DNA from: Neocallimastix lanati (nom. inval.) | Lineage: Eukaryota > Neocallimastigomycota > Neocallimastigomycetes > Neocallimastigales > Neocallimastigaceae | NCBI GenBank assembly: GCA_016946835.1 | Contig: JACVTC010000095.1 | Location: forward strand, 1 to 64,000 | DNA length: 64,000 nt | Direction of reading: 5' to 3' | Part shown: piece by piece, positions 45,545-56,377 of the stretch | How positions within the stretch are numbered: position 1 is the first letter of the stretch | Layout: each line of letters opens with the position of its first letter | Program-made: the position numbers and the translations under genes | Notes under the pieces: model-generated | What the model saw: the letters and a program-made list of their open reading frames with translations, nothing else | Told to the model about the DNA's origin: nothing | Databases searched by the model: none

Positions 45545-47131
45545 TAACCATCATCCGATAATTTATTTCTTAATTGTACTTTTGAAATATGATGAAAGTA
45601 AACAAACTAAATCGTACAAACTATTGAATAAATATTTCGAAGAAAATAATATAAGAACATCGGATGGATATAATAATATTTATGATGAAATAAAAGAAAA
45701 CAAAATAAACGAAATAAATGAGAAACTTGGTAATATAAATATCGATGGGAATGATAATTCAAAAAATAAACGAATAAAGACGGATATTATTGATATTATT
45801 TAGAGTTGCATTGATGAGTATGGGGAACGTGAAGTTAATATGGCAAAATTAATGACGATTAAAAAGTACTTCAGTAAAGCTGTAATAAATAGCAAAATTA
45901 TTTCCAAAATATTTATCGTTCTAAATCTTGGTTATCTGGTATTCAGTGATAACGAATGGTATAAGTTTTCGTATGAACGTAACGGATGGGAAAAGCTAAG
46001 TATTTACAATCTCGCCAAAGAAGTCAATCTTCACTTAGTGAATGAATTAAAAGAGCTCTGCTTGGAATACCACTACTCACTCGAAGGACTTACCAATAAA
46101 ATATTATCGTTTTTGAACAAAAACGGTATTACTCATAACAACTTGGATCAATTCGAAACATTCTTCTACACCGAAAATTTTATTTATCGAATAAATAAAA
46201 ACTACGTTCTAAGATTCGAAGATTGCGTCTACGACTTCAATAAGAAATCATCACGTCCTGGTCGCCCAAGCGATTTCTGTTTGAAATCAACCAATTACAA
46301 GTACTACAGCGAGCACAGGGGTAAGATAGCAGAGGTCAAACAATTTCTTAAAGATATTTTTGTAGAGGATGAATTGATTAAATATGTGGTGAAGATTTTA
46401 GCTTCGACGCTTACCTTAGGTAATATATTACGTTCGATTGTATTTTTTATTGGCTCGGGTCGAAATGGGAAAACCACCTTCACGAACATGCTACATCTTG
46501 CTTTAGGGGATTATGCTGCCACTCCAAATGTTTCCTTATTTTTAGGAAAGTCGGTAACCGCCGATAAACCGAGTCCACATATGATAGACCTTAATAATTC
46601 AAGAGTCGCCATATGTGAGGAACCTGACGGTCGCTCGATTAATATTACTGGTAACACAAAGGCCATTACCGGTAATGTTGGCTACATTAAATCCAGATCT
46701 TTATACAAGGATCTTCAAACCGTGTATGTGGATCTATTACCGATTATCAATACCAATGATAAATTGACCATTTCAAACTTGGATAACGCATTAATTGATC
46801 GTATTTTGGTGATTCCATTTACTCAACGATTTGTCAATAAAAAGAATATTTCCATTCTAACTTCCACTCAAAACATCAACAATCCTTCTGTAAAGCATGC
46901 CAATCCAACATGGCAAGGACCGAAAATTCAAGCTTATGCCGAGGCTCTTATCCATTTGCTGATTCAGAATTATCAGGAAGATTACACTACCCTAGAAATT
47001 CCTTCAATGGTCATTGAAGCTACCAAGTCATTTATTATGCGTAGTGATCATATAGCCAGATTCCTAGAAAAAGATATAACTGGTGAAAATGATAACTATG
47101 CTATTTCAATCGATGAGTGCTATTCCCGCTA
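45545..47131 (+). pseudogene. Viral D5-like primase-helicase (SF3 helicase part)
   Basis: The superfamily 3 helicase signature is clear. Walker A is IGSGRNGKTTFTNML (about 46450-46495), Walker B region ARVAICEEPDG is written here as SRVAICEEPDG (about 46600-46635), and sensor/motif C is LLPIINTNDKL (about 46735-46765) followed by LIDRILVIPF. A D5-N-like region precedes it (LKEYFSKAV-type start, SDNEWYKFS, GWEKLSIYNL). Such proteins unwind and prime viral DNA as hexamers. Primase motifs are not seen. The reading frame gives way to an A/T palindrome at 47133. A broken fossil. Confidence 0.88.
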
Positions 47132-47132
47132 T

Positions 47133-47169
47133 AATATTATTATGTTATATTATATAACATAATAATATT
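47133..47169. repeat. 37-bp perfect palindrome at the end of the D5 gene
   Basis: Two 18-bp arms (47133-47150 and 47152-47169) are exact reverse complements around one base. It lies exactly where the helicase coding sequence stops resembling its family. Confidence 0.9.
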
Positions 47170-47601
47170 TAATAAAATATTAATATAATTTGAAATATTT
47201 AAATATTATTTAAACTCTATACTTTTTTATAGCAATAAAATTTTATTTGTTTTGATTTATTAATTCCTAGTAATAACTTAAGTATACTTTTATAGTAAAT
47301 ATTTATTTAATGTAAAATTAACAAGAGTTTAAATTTTTTTATATATTTTATAATTAATATTATATAAAACTATGAATTATAATTTTTTTTTAAAAATTTA
47401 AATGAATTTATTTTACTTTCTTTTTTATTTATTCATATTTTTTAAAAACTTTTTGAAATATTTTATTCATATATTTATATAAATATATCTTTTTTAGTAT
47501 ACAGTTTATATAAGTAAATAAATAAATGTAATTTTAGAATCATTAATAACAGTGTAATGTTTTTTTTTTTTTAAAAAAATATTTTAATTTATAAAATATT
47601 G

Positions 47602-47636
<35 letters not shown>

Positions 47637-47719
47637 AAAAAATTTATTTAGTTAAAGCAAAGCTTTATTTAATTCAAAATATAATTATTCAATTTTATAA
47701 TTTATTATAAAAGTTTTAT
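47170..47719. other. A+T-rich spacer
   Basis: Homopolymer-rich (poly(T) at about 47600-47630); no gene. It lies between convergent D5 and RNA polymerase subunit 2 genes. Confidence 0.6.
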
Positions 47720-50700
47720 TTATTCGTAAATTTTAGTATGTAAACTAATAGACTCCAAGTAGGAATTCATGATGTTAAAACTATTTGATATTGAAAGTGT
47801 TTTTGTTGATGTATCACAACAAGTGTCTTTTGTACCTAATGAATGACATACATTACAATATTTTATTTCTGTAAGGTCAGTGTTATTTTTAAACATATCT
47901 TGTAGGATGGCATTAGCCCTATGAGCTATTAATGCGTCTCTTTCCATTTCTCCAATACGTAATCCACTATTTTGTGATTTACCTTCCGTAGGCTGTTTAC
48001 TTATTGCATTAACATTTCCGAGAATACGATAAAACATTTTTTCTTCGACTTGATGCTGTAATGCTGTGTAATAGCAAACTCCAACAAAGGCTTCTCCTAT
48101 GAATTTACCGGTGATGGAATCCACCATTTTTTCCATGATCGGAATAACGCTATCAATGTAGTTGGCTTCAAAATTTTTGATATCATTGCTCTCAATGGAT
48201 GCATCGAAAAACGTTCCAAAACGTTGAGGATCCATCACCATACATTTTCCAACAAACATTTCAATTAAATGTCCTACTGTCACACGAGAAGGAAAGGCGT
48301 GTGGATTAACAATAATATCGGGAATAATTCCAAATTCGGTGCGTGGGTTTAATTGCTCTGGCATAATAGATCCAATTACTCCCTTCTAGGCATATCTACT
48401 TGCAAATTTATTGCCTTGTTACGGTTTATACAAATGACGAATTTCAACACAACAATAGCAAATATCATCCTCAACAAAGGTAGTACAATGATCCACATAA
48501 ACCAGTCTTTTAAATATATTTTCGATATCTCTGACTTCATTTTTAGTAAAATTATATATACGGAAAAGTGGTTCATTACTATAAAACGAATTTCTAGCAA
48601 TCAATGTATTTGGTTTAGGTAATCCATTTTCATAATTTGAATTGATATTAATCAAGATTTCATCTTGGATGCTGTAGGAAATATATTGATATCGATATTT
48701 TATATTAGCGAACATACCATTCTCAATACTAGTTTCATTGAATATTACACTGTCTTCTTGATTATTTCCAAATGCCATAATAGCGACGACTGCATTCTGT
48801 CCATTAAATATATGGTAATTGTTGTTTTTCGTAATCAGGATGGATTGATCTCTTTCAATTTCAATATTGGACAACTCATTAATACTCTTTCTAAACTCTT
48901 CATTATCTAGATTAACTTTTTCTCAAATTTTGAATAAATTTATTTCAATTCATTATCTTTATCGAAAGTACCGCTGGAAGATTCTATATTTTTATTATGA
49001 TGTTCGTATTCCGGTTCTTGGTATTGTTTATTTTCATCGTTTCTTTCTTCAACATTTTTACAAAATTTGTTGCATAATCCATTATCATCATTATTGTGAC
49101 TTGAATCGGTATCTATCTCATTCTTTAAATTTTCATTATCGTCAGACTCCATATTCTTAAATAATTCCATAATTATCTCCGAATTAATATCGATAGCCTC
49201 ATTTCCACTCTTGGTCCGATTTATAAAAAACGTCAAAGATTCAAAATGGAATAATCATCTTGATAAGATTGCTTCTAACTTAGTCATGCAGAATGGCTTC
49301 TGAGCGTTAATTAATTTTCTAGAATTATCATTAAAGTTAAAAATTGTACTATCATTAGACATACATTGTTTCGTCATACCGGCTTGAAATGTAAGTCGAG
49401 AAACATGATTATTACCTGGAAATGGTGATAACGCACTGATTAATCCAAAAATAAAATTTGGGTCGAGTTCTTCATATTCGAAATCGCTATTACTTATATA
49501 CTCAGCAACGTCAATAAATCTAATACCAAAGACAATATTACCTTTCCGAACTCTTAGAGGTCTTACAATTCTTCCTTCATCAGTGAAAAGGTAATAAGCT
49601 ACTTCATCAAATATGCAGCTAATAAAAGGATATCTTAATTTTAGATCTCTGTAAGTAAATTCGGCCAAGTTGCAGGTAGTGAAACTTATGAATCTAGAAT
49701 TCAATAATACTGGATATTCTCTTTTATCACTTTGTTTGTTCTCTTTAAAGTCATTATAATGAGGAGAATCATAAAGTACTGACGATAAGTAGGATAAATC
49801 CATAGTAAAATCAGGAGCAATCAATACCGATAGTCCAAAATACTTCACTAGCCCTACATCCTTAGACTCTGGTGTTTCAAAGGGACAAAAGTAGCCGTAT
49901 TGGTAGGACAAACGTAACTCCAAATTTTCACTTTCCGTATTAATTGGTATCTGTACTCTTCGAATATGCGATAACTTATCGTAATAAGACCGTTTGCTTA
50001 GCGTTTGAACAGCTATGGAAGAATATTCACAAAAATAAGACCTAATCGTACCGGATTTGACCATGTTATATAAAGTTAAATTCAAATTGGATACAAAACT
50101 ACTCGTGTCTAATTTTTTATTTTTTCTATCCATTCCAAAATATTTTATTTTTCGGTGTATGGAACAGGGGAAACAATCAATCCGATTACTAAAGTAAGAC
50201 TTACTACTATTAAAATCTAAGAACACTCTCGCCATGCATAAATAGGTGTAAAATTTGGTGTTTATATCGTCATAGGAAGAACGATCACAATGTAAAGAAT
50301 CTGGTGTGAGATAACTGTCGATCATGCCATTGATAATGCTAATGATTTCTTCTTTGGATTCCTTTCGATGAGATAAGATGGATTCTAGAGTGGTTTCTGG
50401 AGAAGAATCTGAAATCATTATTTCTATATTCTCAGGAATGTTTTTCCCAATGACATTTTCTATAATAATCTGTTTAATTTCACTCAATGAAAATTCCGGC
50501 TTTAAATAACGAAGCACATACACTAACGAGATACTCTGCTTTTCGTGCGATTTAATTCCTTTAACACGTAATAACTGGAAAAATAAGGAATAATAAAAGC
50601 GAATGTCTAAAAGAACGTGTCTTTTCATTTTCGTCAACTTTCTACGACAATCCTTACTCAAAAAAGTATAGTAGAAATCAAATTTTGTATGCTCATTACT

Positions 50701-51171
50701 AAAATTTTTTATAGATTTCTCATCCTTTCCCTTATTCAACACTTTTCTTACATATTCAATATACTTATAATCCGTAAACATTTCAGGCGATTGAAATTTT
50801 CCTTCCTTATTACATTCTTTATATTCAATACAATCATTTTTATAGATGAAAATGGGAGTACAAAATAACTCCTGAGAAATAATTATTTTTTCTATTCCTT
50901 CGACGATAAACACACCATCTATCGGCGCTGGTATTTGTATTTCAAAAGAGTCATGCACTAAAGAAATAAAATAGGTTTTTTTCTGAATCATCAAATGATC
51001 GTATTTCACTTCAGGGATAATAATGTCTAAAGGATTCAATTCCGGTTTTATTTGTTCAAGAAATAACTTGATATCAAAAAGCTTCTTTATAAATAGTTTA
51101 TCAAGATTAGCATAGACGCCATATTTATCAATAAACCATTTCATATAATCGATATTCTCTTTATCAACCAT
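47720..51171 (-). pseudogene. Viral RNA polymerase subunit 2 (RPB2-like)
   Basis: About 1,150 codons on the minus strand, a usual length for NCLDV RPB2. Landmarks in order: DGVFIVEGIEKIIISQE (protrusion/lobe), LSHIRRVQIPINTE and GYFCPFETPESKDVGLV (fork), ALSPFPGNNHVSRLTFQAGM (hybrid-binding start), GQNAVVAIMAFGNNQEDSVI (the NQED motif near the active centre), GIIPDIIVNPHAFPSRVTVG and LRIGEMERDALIAH (anchor/clamp), then a zinc-type C-X2-C near the end. It would form the catalytic core with subunit 1 for viral transcription in the cytoplasm. An acidic Asn/Asp/Glu-rich insertion lies near 48950-49150. Its start codon overlaps that of the divergent glycosylase gene. Broken, with about three breaks. 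Confidence 0.92.
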
Positions 51172-51796
51172 GTCTTCTTGGAATGATTTCTTTGTTAAAA
51201 ATTCTAAATTAATTTCTCATATATATAATCAGTTGAGAAACACACAGTATATTCCACCAGTAGAAAATGTATTTAAAATATTTTCTTTTATTGATTTAGA
51301 AAAAGTTAAAGTAGTTATTGTTGGGGATGAACCTTATGATAATGAAAATGAAATAAGCGATATTGCTATTGCCACTAAAAAAACAAATATTTTACCTCCC
51401 AAACTTTTGAGAAATATTTACACCAATTTAGAAAATCATGTCAAGGCTTATAAACCAATATCCAATCACCACTTGGATCGATGGCTTGACAAAGGGATAT
51501 TCTTATGTAATTTTTGTTTTACTCGTCCACGTTTCCAATCTACTCCTAAGAGTTATTATTTATTATGGGAACCATTTATTAACAATTTGGTAGAATACAT
51601 TTCTAATGATCATCCAGTAGTGTTCATACTATTTGATTCGATAGATTCATCCCTTCGTAAATCCATTAATGAGAGTAAATGTTCGGTTGTAACTATTCCT
51701 CATCCTATTAAAAAGTATTATCAATTCAAAAATTCAAACTGTTTTGTTAAGGCTCAACAACTTGCTTGTAACCTTGGATATACTTTTAAGTGGTAA
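51170..51796 (+). CDS. Viral uracil-DNA glycosylase-like protein
   Basis: 208 residues, one open frame. The family-1 uracil-DNA glycosylase layout is visible. KVVIVGDEPYDN sits at the water-activating loop position near residue 50. PPKLLRNIYTNL (the PPSLxNI helix) is followed by LDRWLDKGIFLCNFCFT (the GVLLLN strand), then VVFILFDS and TIPHPIKK (the leucine-loop position). The C-terminus NLGYTFKW recalls the poxvirus D4 end. D4 removes uracil and also acts as a polymerase processivity factor; by analogy this protein could have had either role, and its active-site motifs are divergent. The start codon is shared in a CATG with the divergent RNA polymerase gene, so each promoter lies in the other gene. 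Confidence 0.75.
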   Translation: MSSWNDFFVKNSKLISHIYNQLRNTQYIPPVENVFKIFSFIDLEKVKVVIVGDEPYDNENEISDIAIATKKTNILPPKLLRNIYTNLENHVKAYKPISNHHLDRWLDKGIFLCNFCFTRPRFQSTPKSYYLLWEPFINNLVEYISNDHPVVFILFDSIDSSLRKSINESKCSVVTIPHPIKKYYQFKNSNCFVKAQQLACNLGYTFKW

Positions 51797-52358
51797 CTTT
51801 GGTATAACTAAATTTAAATTTTACTTTAATTTCGATTTTATTAATGATTAATAAATACATAGCATTTGATTTATTCAATAAAATTTTATTAAAATGGCAG
51901 GAATATTTTCATATAGTATTTTTTAATAATATTAAAGATTTTTAAAATATTATAATAAATTTCGAAATTAAAAAAAAAAAATATTAAATATGTTTTTAAA
52001 TTAAATATTTTATTAAAAAATTAATAATATGTATATTCTATTTTCTTCAATGACAGTATTATATTTGATTTTGAATATTTTATATCTTGTTTATTTTTAA
52101 CTTTTACCTACTTACTTATTAAATTTTATTTTTATTTTTAATTTTACTTTTTAAAAAACAAAAACTAAATCATATATAAAACGTTAGTTATTTCGAATTT
52201 ATAAATTGATAAATTCATAATTTATTTTATGTAATACAAATTTTAATTAGAATTAGTTATTTTTATTTATTAATAATTTAGTCTACTCAAATAGTATCTA
52301 TTAAACAAAATATTTAAAAAAAAATAGTTACACGATAATATTATTATAACTATTTAAG
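51797..52358. other. Viral intergenic spacer, duplicated in part
   Basis: A+T-rich with no gene. Its last 290 bp (from about 52068) are repeated at 13258-13540 and presumably held the capping-enzyme promoter. No motif stands out beyond generic A/T richness. Confidence 0.6.
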
Positions 52359-53786
52359 ATGAATCCAGTGATTCCTAGTAGTCATTATTTATTATTGGAT
52401 AAGCAATTATCATTAGATACTATTTTGGATAATATGTATAATCAAATATGTATCTTTAAAAATCATAAATTATATAAATCGGGAGATATTAATTTTGAAT
52501 TAGAATTTAGATTAAGAAATAAATACATCAATATTGATATTAATGATTTTGTTAAATGTATGAGTTGTCAACATCACGAGTATTTATTCAAAGAAAATAA
52601 AACGACAAGATACAGAATTATATGCGAATCAAGCTATCCAGCCAACATAAACGAAGATCAGGATATAAATCTAGAAAATGAAGAAGAAAATAAAAAAGGA
52701 AAAGAAAAGGAAGAAGAAAACAAAGAAAATAAAAAGATTTCGAAGCTTTATACATATGTCGATACCAATTCAGAAAAGGAAATCACCGAAACGCTAAATG
52801 GAAAAGTTGAATTCACCAAAAAAATGACTTTGATGACGGCTTATTATTTCGTTTATAAAATTGTACTTAGTATTGAAACCAATCTAGATGTCAGCGACAT
52901 AGTAAGTTTTCTAGACAACGGTTTGGTTGAAACAGAAACAGAAAATGGTTATAATAAAAAAATTAAATCTAATAAGGGGCTAAATATTTTACAATTCATT
53001 ACTCCAACTATAAAATATAGAAAATCATATATTCTTCACAAGGATGTACGGATTGATGTAACGAAGTATGAGGATAAAAGCCAATTCGATATTGATTTCT
53101 CAAGAAATATTAATCGTGAAAGAAGTGATATGATAAACATTGTACATGATATTATGTTATTACTTGATTGTTCTAATTTTGTATTAGATTATTTATTTTA
53201 TTTATTACCAAACTTTGAATTCCAAAAACCAATTACACCATCACTGGACACTATATTCGACATCGCTGATGATCTTGTAAAAAACACGTTCTTTGTGGCT
53301 GCTAAAACAGACGGATTACGTCGATTAGTCATTATCATCAATCATTTAATGTTTAGTATATCTGAGAATTTCGATGTGGAATACATAGATTGTATTAACT
53401 CCGATCTTCATTTAGTTTTCGATTGTGAATTTGTAAATGATGATTTTATCCCATTTGATATTCTTTATCATAATGTCGATTTAAGATTAAAGAGTTATAA
53501 GGAACGCATTGCTATTCTTGATTCTTTAAATTTTGACTCCTTCAAGGACAAATTTAAGCGAAAGAAAATTAGAAAATGCGGAAATTATTCCGATTTACAA
53601 AATTTTATAGAAAATGAAATGGATAATGAAAATAAAATTTTGGTGCCAAATGATGGTATTATTATTACGGATGGTGCTTCTACTTATACTTTGCAAAGTA
53701 TTATTCCTTTTGATAGCCATAGGATTGAACATATTAGAGCTTATAAGATTAAAACAAGGAAAACGGTTGATCTTCGATTTAAATAA
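52359..53786 (+). CDS. Viral mRNA capping enzyme (triphosphatase-guanylyltransferase)
   Basis: 475 residues, open. The N-terminal metal-dependent RNA triphosphatase module has ELEFRLR (ExE motif) near residue 49 and IKYRKSYIL and VRIDVTKYED strands further on. The guanylyltransferase module has AAKTDGLRRLV (the lysine nucleophile motif KxDG) near 320, LVFDCEFVNDDFIPFDILY near 355-375, IIITDG near 440 and YKIKTRKTVDLRF at the end, as motif V. It would remove the 5' phosphate and add GMP to viral mRNA. Pox and asfar enzymes add a methyltransferase domain; none is seen in this frame. An acidic Glu/Lys run (residues 105-135) is low complexity. The first 140 codons have a second broken copy at 13.5 kb. 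Confidence 0.88.
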   Translation: MNPVIPSSHYLLLDKQLSLDTILDNMYNQICIFKNHKLYKSGDINFELEFRLRNKYINIDINDFVKCMSCQHHEYLFKENKTTRYRIICESSYPANINEDQDINLENEEENKKGKEKEEENKENKKISKLYTYVDTNSEKEITETLNGKVEFTKKMTLMTAYYFVYKIVLSIETNLDVSDIVSFLDNGLVETETENGYNKKIKSNKGLNILQFITPTIKYRKSYILHKDVRIDVTKYEDKSQFDIDFSRNINRERSDMINIVHDIMLLLDCSNFVLDYLFYLLPNFEFQKPITPSLDTIFDIADDLVKNTFFVAAKTDGLRRLVIIINHLMFSISENFDVEYIDCINSDLHLVFDCEFVNDDFIPFDILYHNVDLRLKSYKERIAILDSLNFDSFKDKFKRKKIRKCGNYSDLQNFIENEMDNENKILVPNDGIIITDGASTYTLQSIIPFDSHRIEHIRAYKIKTRKTVDLRFK

Positions 53787-56288
53787 TAACATATACTATT
53801 AAAAAGGAATTATAAAAAATTATTTTTTGTTTATAAAAAATTATTTTTACAATTGAATATTAATAAATTATATATATATAAATAGAATATTTATTATTTA
53901 TTTAATTATTAAAATCAAGCCACAAATGAAAACACGCCACATTGCAAAAGGCACTAGATTCATTTTTGTATTTTATTACCATAAAACTGTAATTCTTTAA
54001 TTCTTGATAAAATAAAGAATGATTCATGTAAAACTATTTAATAATATTCAAAAATTAAATAATCATTAATAATATATCATCATGACTATAATTAAGCAAG
54101 AATTACTTAATTATTCAATATTATATAATTAAATAATCATAAATAATAAAAATAGTAAAAATAATTTATAATAATTATTATAATATTCAATACATAAATA
54201 TTATTGATTTTCAATTGGTTTAACTTATATATCATGAAAAATATTCTTTTTAGATTAATGATTAATTCTTTCTAACAATAATATATTACATAATAAATTT
54301 TCAAAAATATTAATTTGTTTTATTTCCAGTGTGTATCATCCTTTAGCCCCCTCAAGGCATAGGAATATTAAGGGAGTCAAAGCACATCGATATGCTTTGG
54401 TATAGGAAGATATTGTCTCTGTTAGAAAGCTTTACTGAATGTCCAGTATTGGTGCTCTTCTAAAATACTAAAAAAAAAGTATATTTATGTCATATATATA
54501 TAATTTTTTTTTTTAAAAAAACGAAATAATTTACTTTAAAATTAGTTAAAATTTGGATTGTTAATTAAATATTAATTAATAAATATTAATTAGTTCACTT
54601 CGTTGTAAAATTAATTTATTTCTTCTTTTTGGTATTCCATTTTTTATATATTTATATTACAAAAGATAAATAATTAAAATCTTGGGTAAATTTAATACAA
54701 CCACTTGCTTTTGGATATTTTCTTTTATTTTCATAGGACATTTCCTATATTTAAAACTTTTTAATTAATTTTGAAATTAAAATAACTATCAAGATTCAAA
54801 ATATGATATCTTTTTATTAAAATCAAATTAAATAACATTAAAGCTGATAATTAAAATGTTAAATTAATAATTATTAAAAATGAATAATTTTATATATTTT
54901 TATTTATACTAAATTACTGGAATATTATTTTTGTTTTTATTCTAACATGAATTTAAATTAAAATTTTTTTATTTTTTTTATTTTTTTATATTTTTATTAT
55001 TTTATATTTTTATTTTTTATATTTTTATTTTTTATTTTTTATTTTTTATTTTTTATTTTTTTTTTTTTTTTTGGAATTTATATCCAAAAGATAAAAATTA
55101 GAATTAAGAATTTTGGTTTAAATTCTATATATACATAATAAATATATATAAATAAAATTAATTAAAAATTTAGTAATATTTAATATATATATATATATAA
55201 TTTTATATCTTATTTTGCAGATAAAATTTATTTTATATTAAATAGAAATTTATTAATTTCATGTATTAAGAATTATTATTATTATTATTAATTTTGAATA
55301 TATAGAATTTCTCTTAGTTACTGTGGTTATGGTTATTTTTAGTTTGTATTGGATTTGGTGGTACTATAAATAGAATCAAGAGTGATTGAATATTCTAGAA
55401 TTGTTTCATTTTTTTTTAATGTTTTATTATTTCATTTTTTTTATCATTTTTCATTATGATGAAATTTTTTTTATTTTGAAATAATCAAAAATGAAGAATT
55501 TAACAAATATTATATTTTCATACGGACCTGTTAATGAATATTTTATCTTTTTATATATATATATAATATTTATCATTAAAGAGTTCAAATACATTATTTA
55601 TAGACATATATTAAAAATTATTTTTTAAACTTGAGGAAATTTCATCCTTCATTTTTTTAATAATTTAATAGTATCAACTATTATTTGACCTTTTATTTTA
55701 AGAAATGATATTTCATATAACCATTAGCTGAACCAGGATATATATAATTTTATGAATAAGAATTTATAAAATTATAATATTATAATTAATAAAATTTAAT
55801 TAATAAATTTAAATAGAATATATATTTAAATGATATAAATATTAATATAAATTTAAATTTAATTATAAATAAATCCATATCTCAATATTATATGTAAAAA
55901 AAAAAAAAAAGATAACGGAATTATATTAATTTAATAAAATATGTAATTAATATAATTTAATATTAATATATATATGCTAAGACTATATCATTGTATTTGA
56001 ATGATTAATAAATAGCAATATTGTTGATATATTATAACAGCTGCAGTTAATCGCACACACACATATATATATATAGATATAATTTAATCAATTTTTTTAT
56101 TCAATTATTTTTATTTTTAGAAACTTAATTTTTACAATTTTTTTTTTTTTTTAAATGAAATTTAATCATAAATAATTCTAATAATATATAGAATTAAAAG
56201 ATTAAATAATACAATAACAGCAAATAAAAGTATAAATAGAAAACTTTTTCCTACTTTTTTTTCTTCACAACAAACCTTTTTTAAATTG
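53787..56288. other. Gene-free A+T-rich stretch with one odd block
   Basis: 2.5 kb with no supported gene and several poly(T)/TA tracts. A GCCACA-bearing stretch near 53925-53955 weakly resembles the dispersed repeat family. A G+C-richer block at 54330-54480 (CCTTTAGCCCCCTCAAGGCA; hairpin AAAGCA...TGCTTT; hairpin TACTG...CAGTA) is unexplained. Its minus strand has a purine run, GAGGGGGC, like an LTR-element polypurine tract. Confidence 0.5.
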
Positions 56289-56343
56289 ATGCTAAAAATG
56301 ATTAAAGTTATTATAACAATATTAGCACTTGGTATATTTTATA

Positions 56344-56377
<34 letters not shown>

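Larger units (their letters stand above)
35205..53786. mobile_element. Endogenised NCLDV (giant-virus-like) gene block
   Basis: Six viral hallmark genes lie in 18.6 kb. They are RNA polymerase subunit 1 (C-terminal part), family-B DNA polymerase, D5-like primase-helicase, RNA polymerase subunit 2, a uracil-DNA glycosylase-like protein and an mRNA capping enzyme. Genes lie on both strands with short spacers and mostly without obvious introns. An LTR element occupies 40.1-44.1 kb, and a 39-bp LTR remnant lies at 36983. No major capsid protein or packaging ATPase is in the window. Having D5, subunits 1 and 2 and a capping enzyme points to Nucleocytoviricota rather than a cytoplasmic linear plasmid or Polinton. 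The glycosylase with D5 suggests the pox/asfar side (inference). It is old and broken: several genes are interrupted, while two read open. Confidence 0.85.

Noticed and set aside
48353-49160. Plus-strand frames opposite the RPB2-like gene
   Set aside because: Antisense shadows of the minus-strand gene with no family match.
35205-53786. Cytoplasmic linear (killer-type) plasmid or Polinton origin for the viral genes
   Set aside because: Linear plasmids lack a D5 helicase and UDG, and Polintons lack RNA polymerase subunits and a capping enzyme. The full set fits an NCLDV better.
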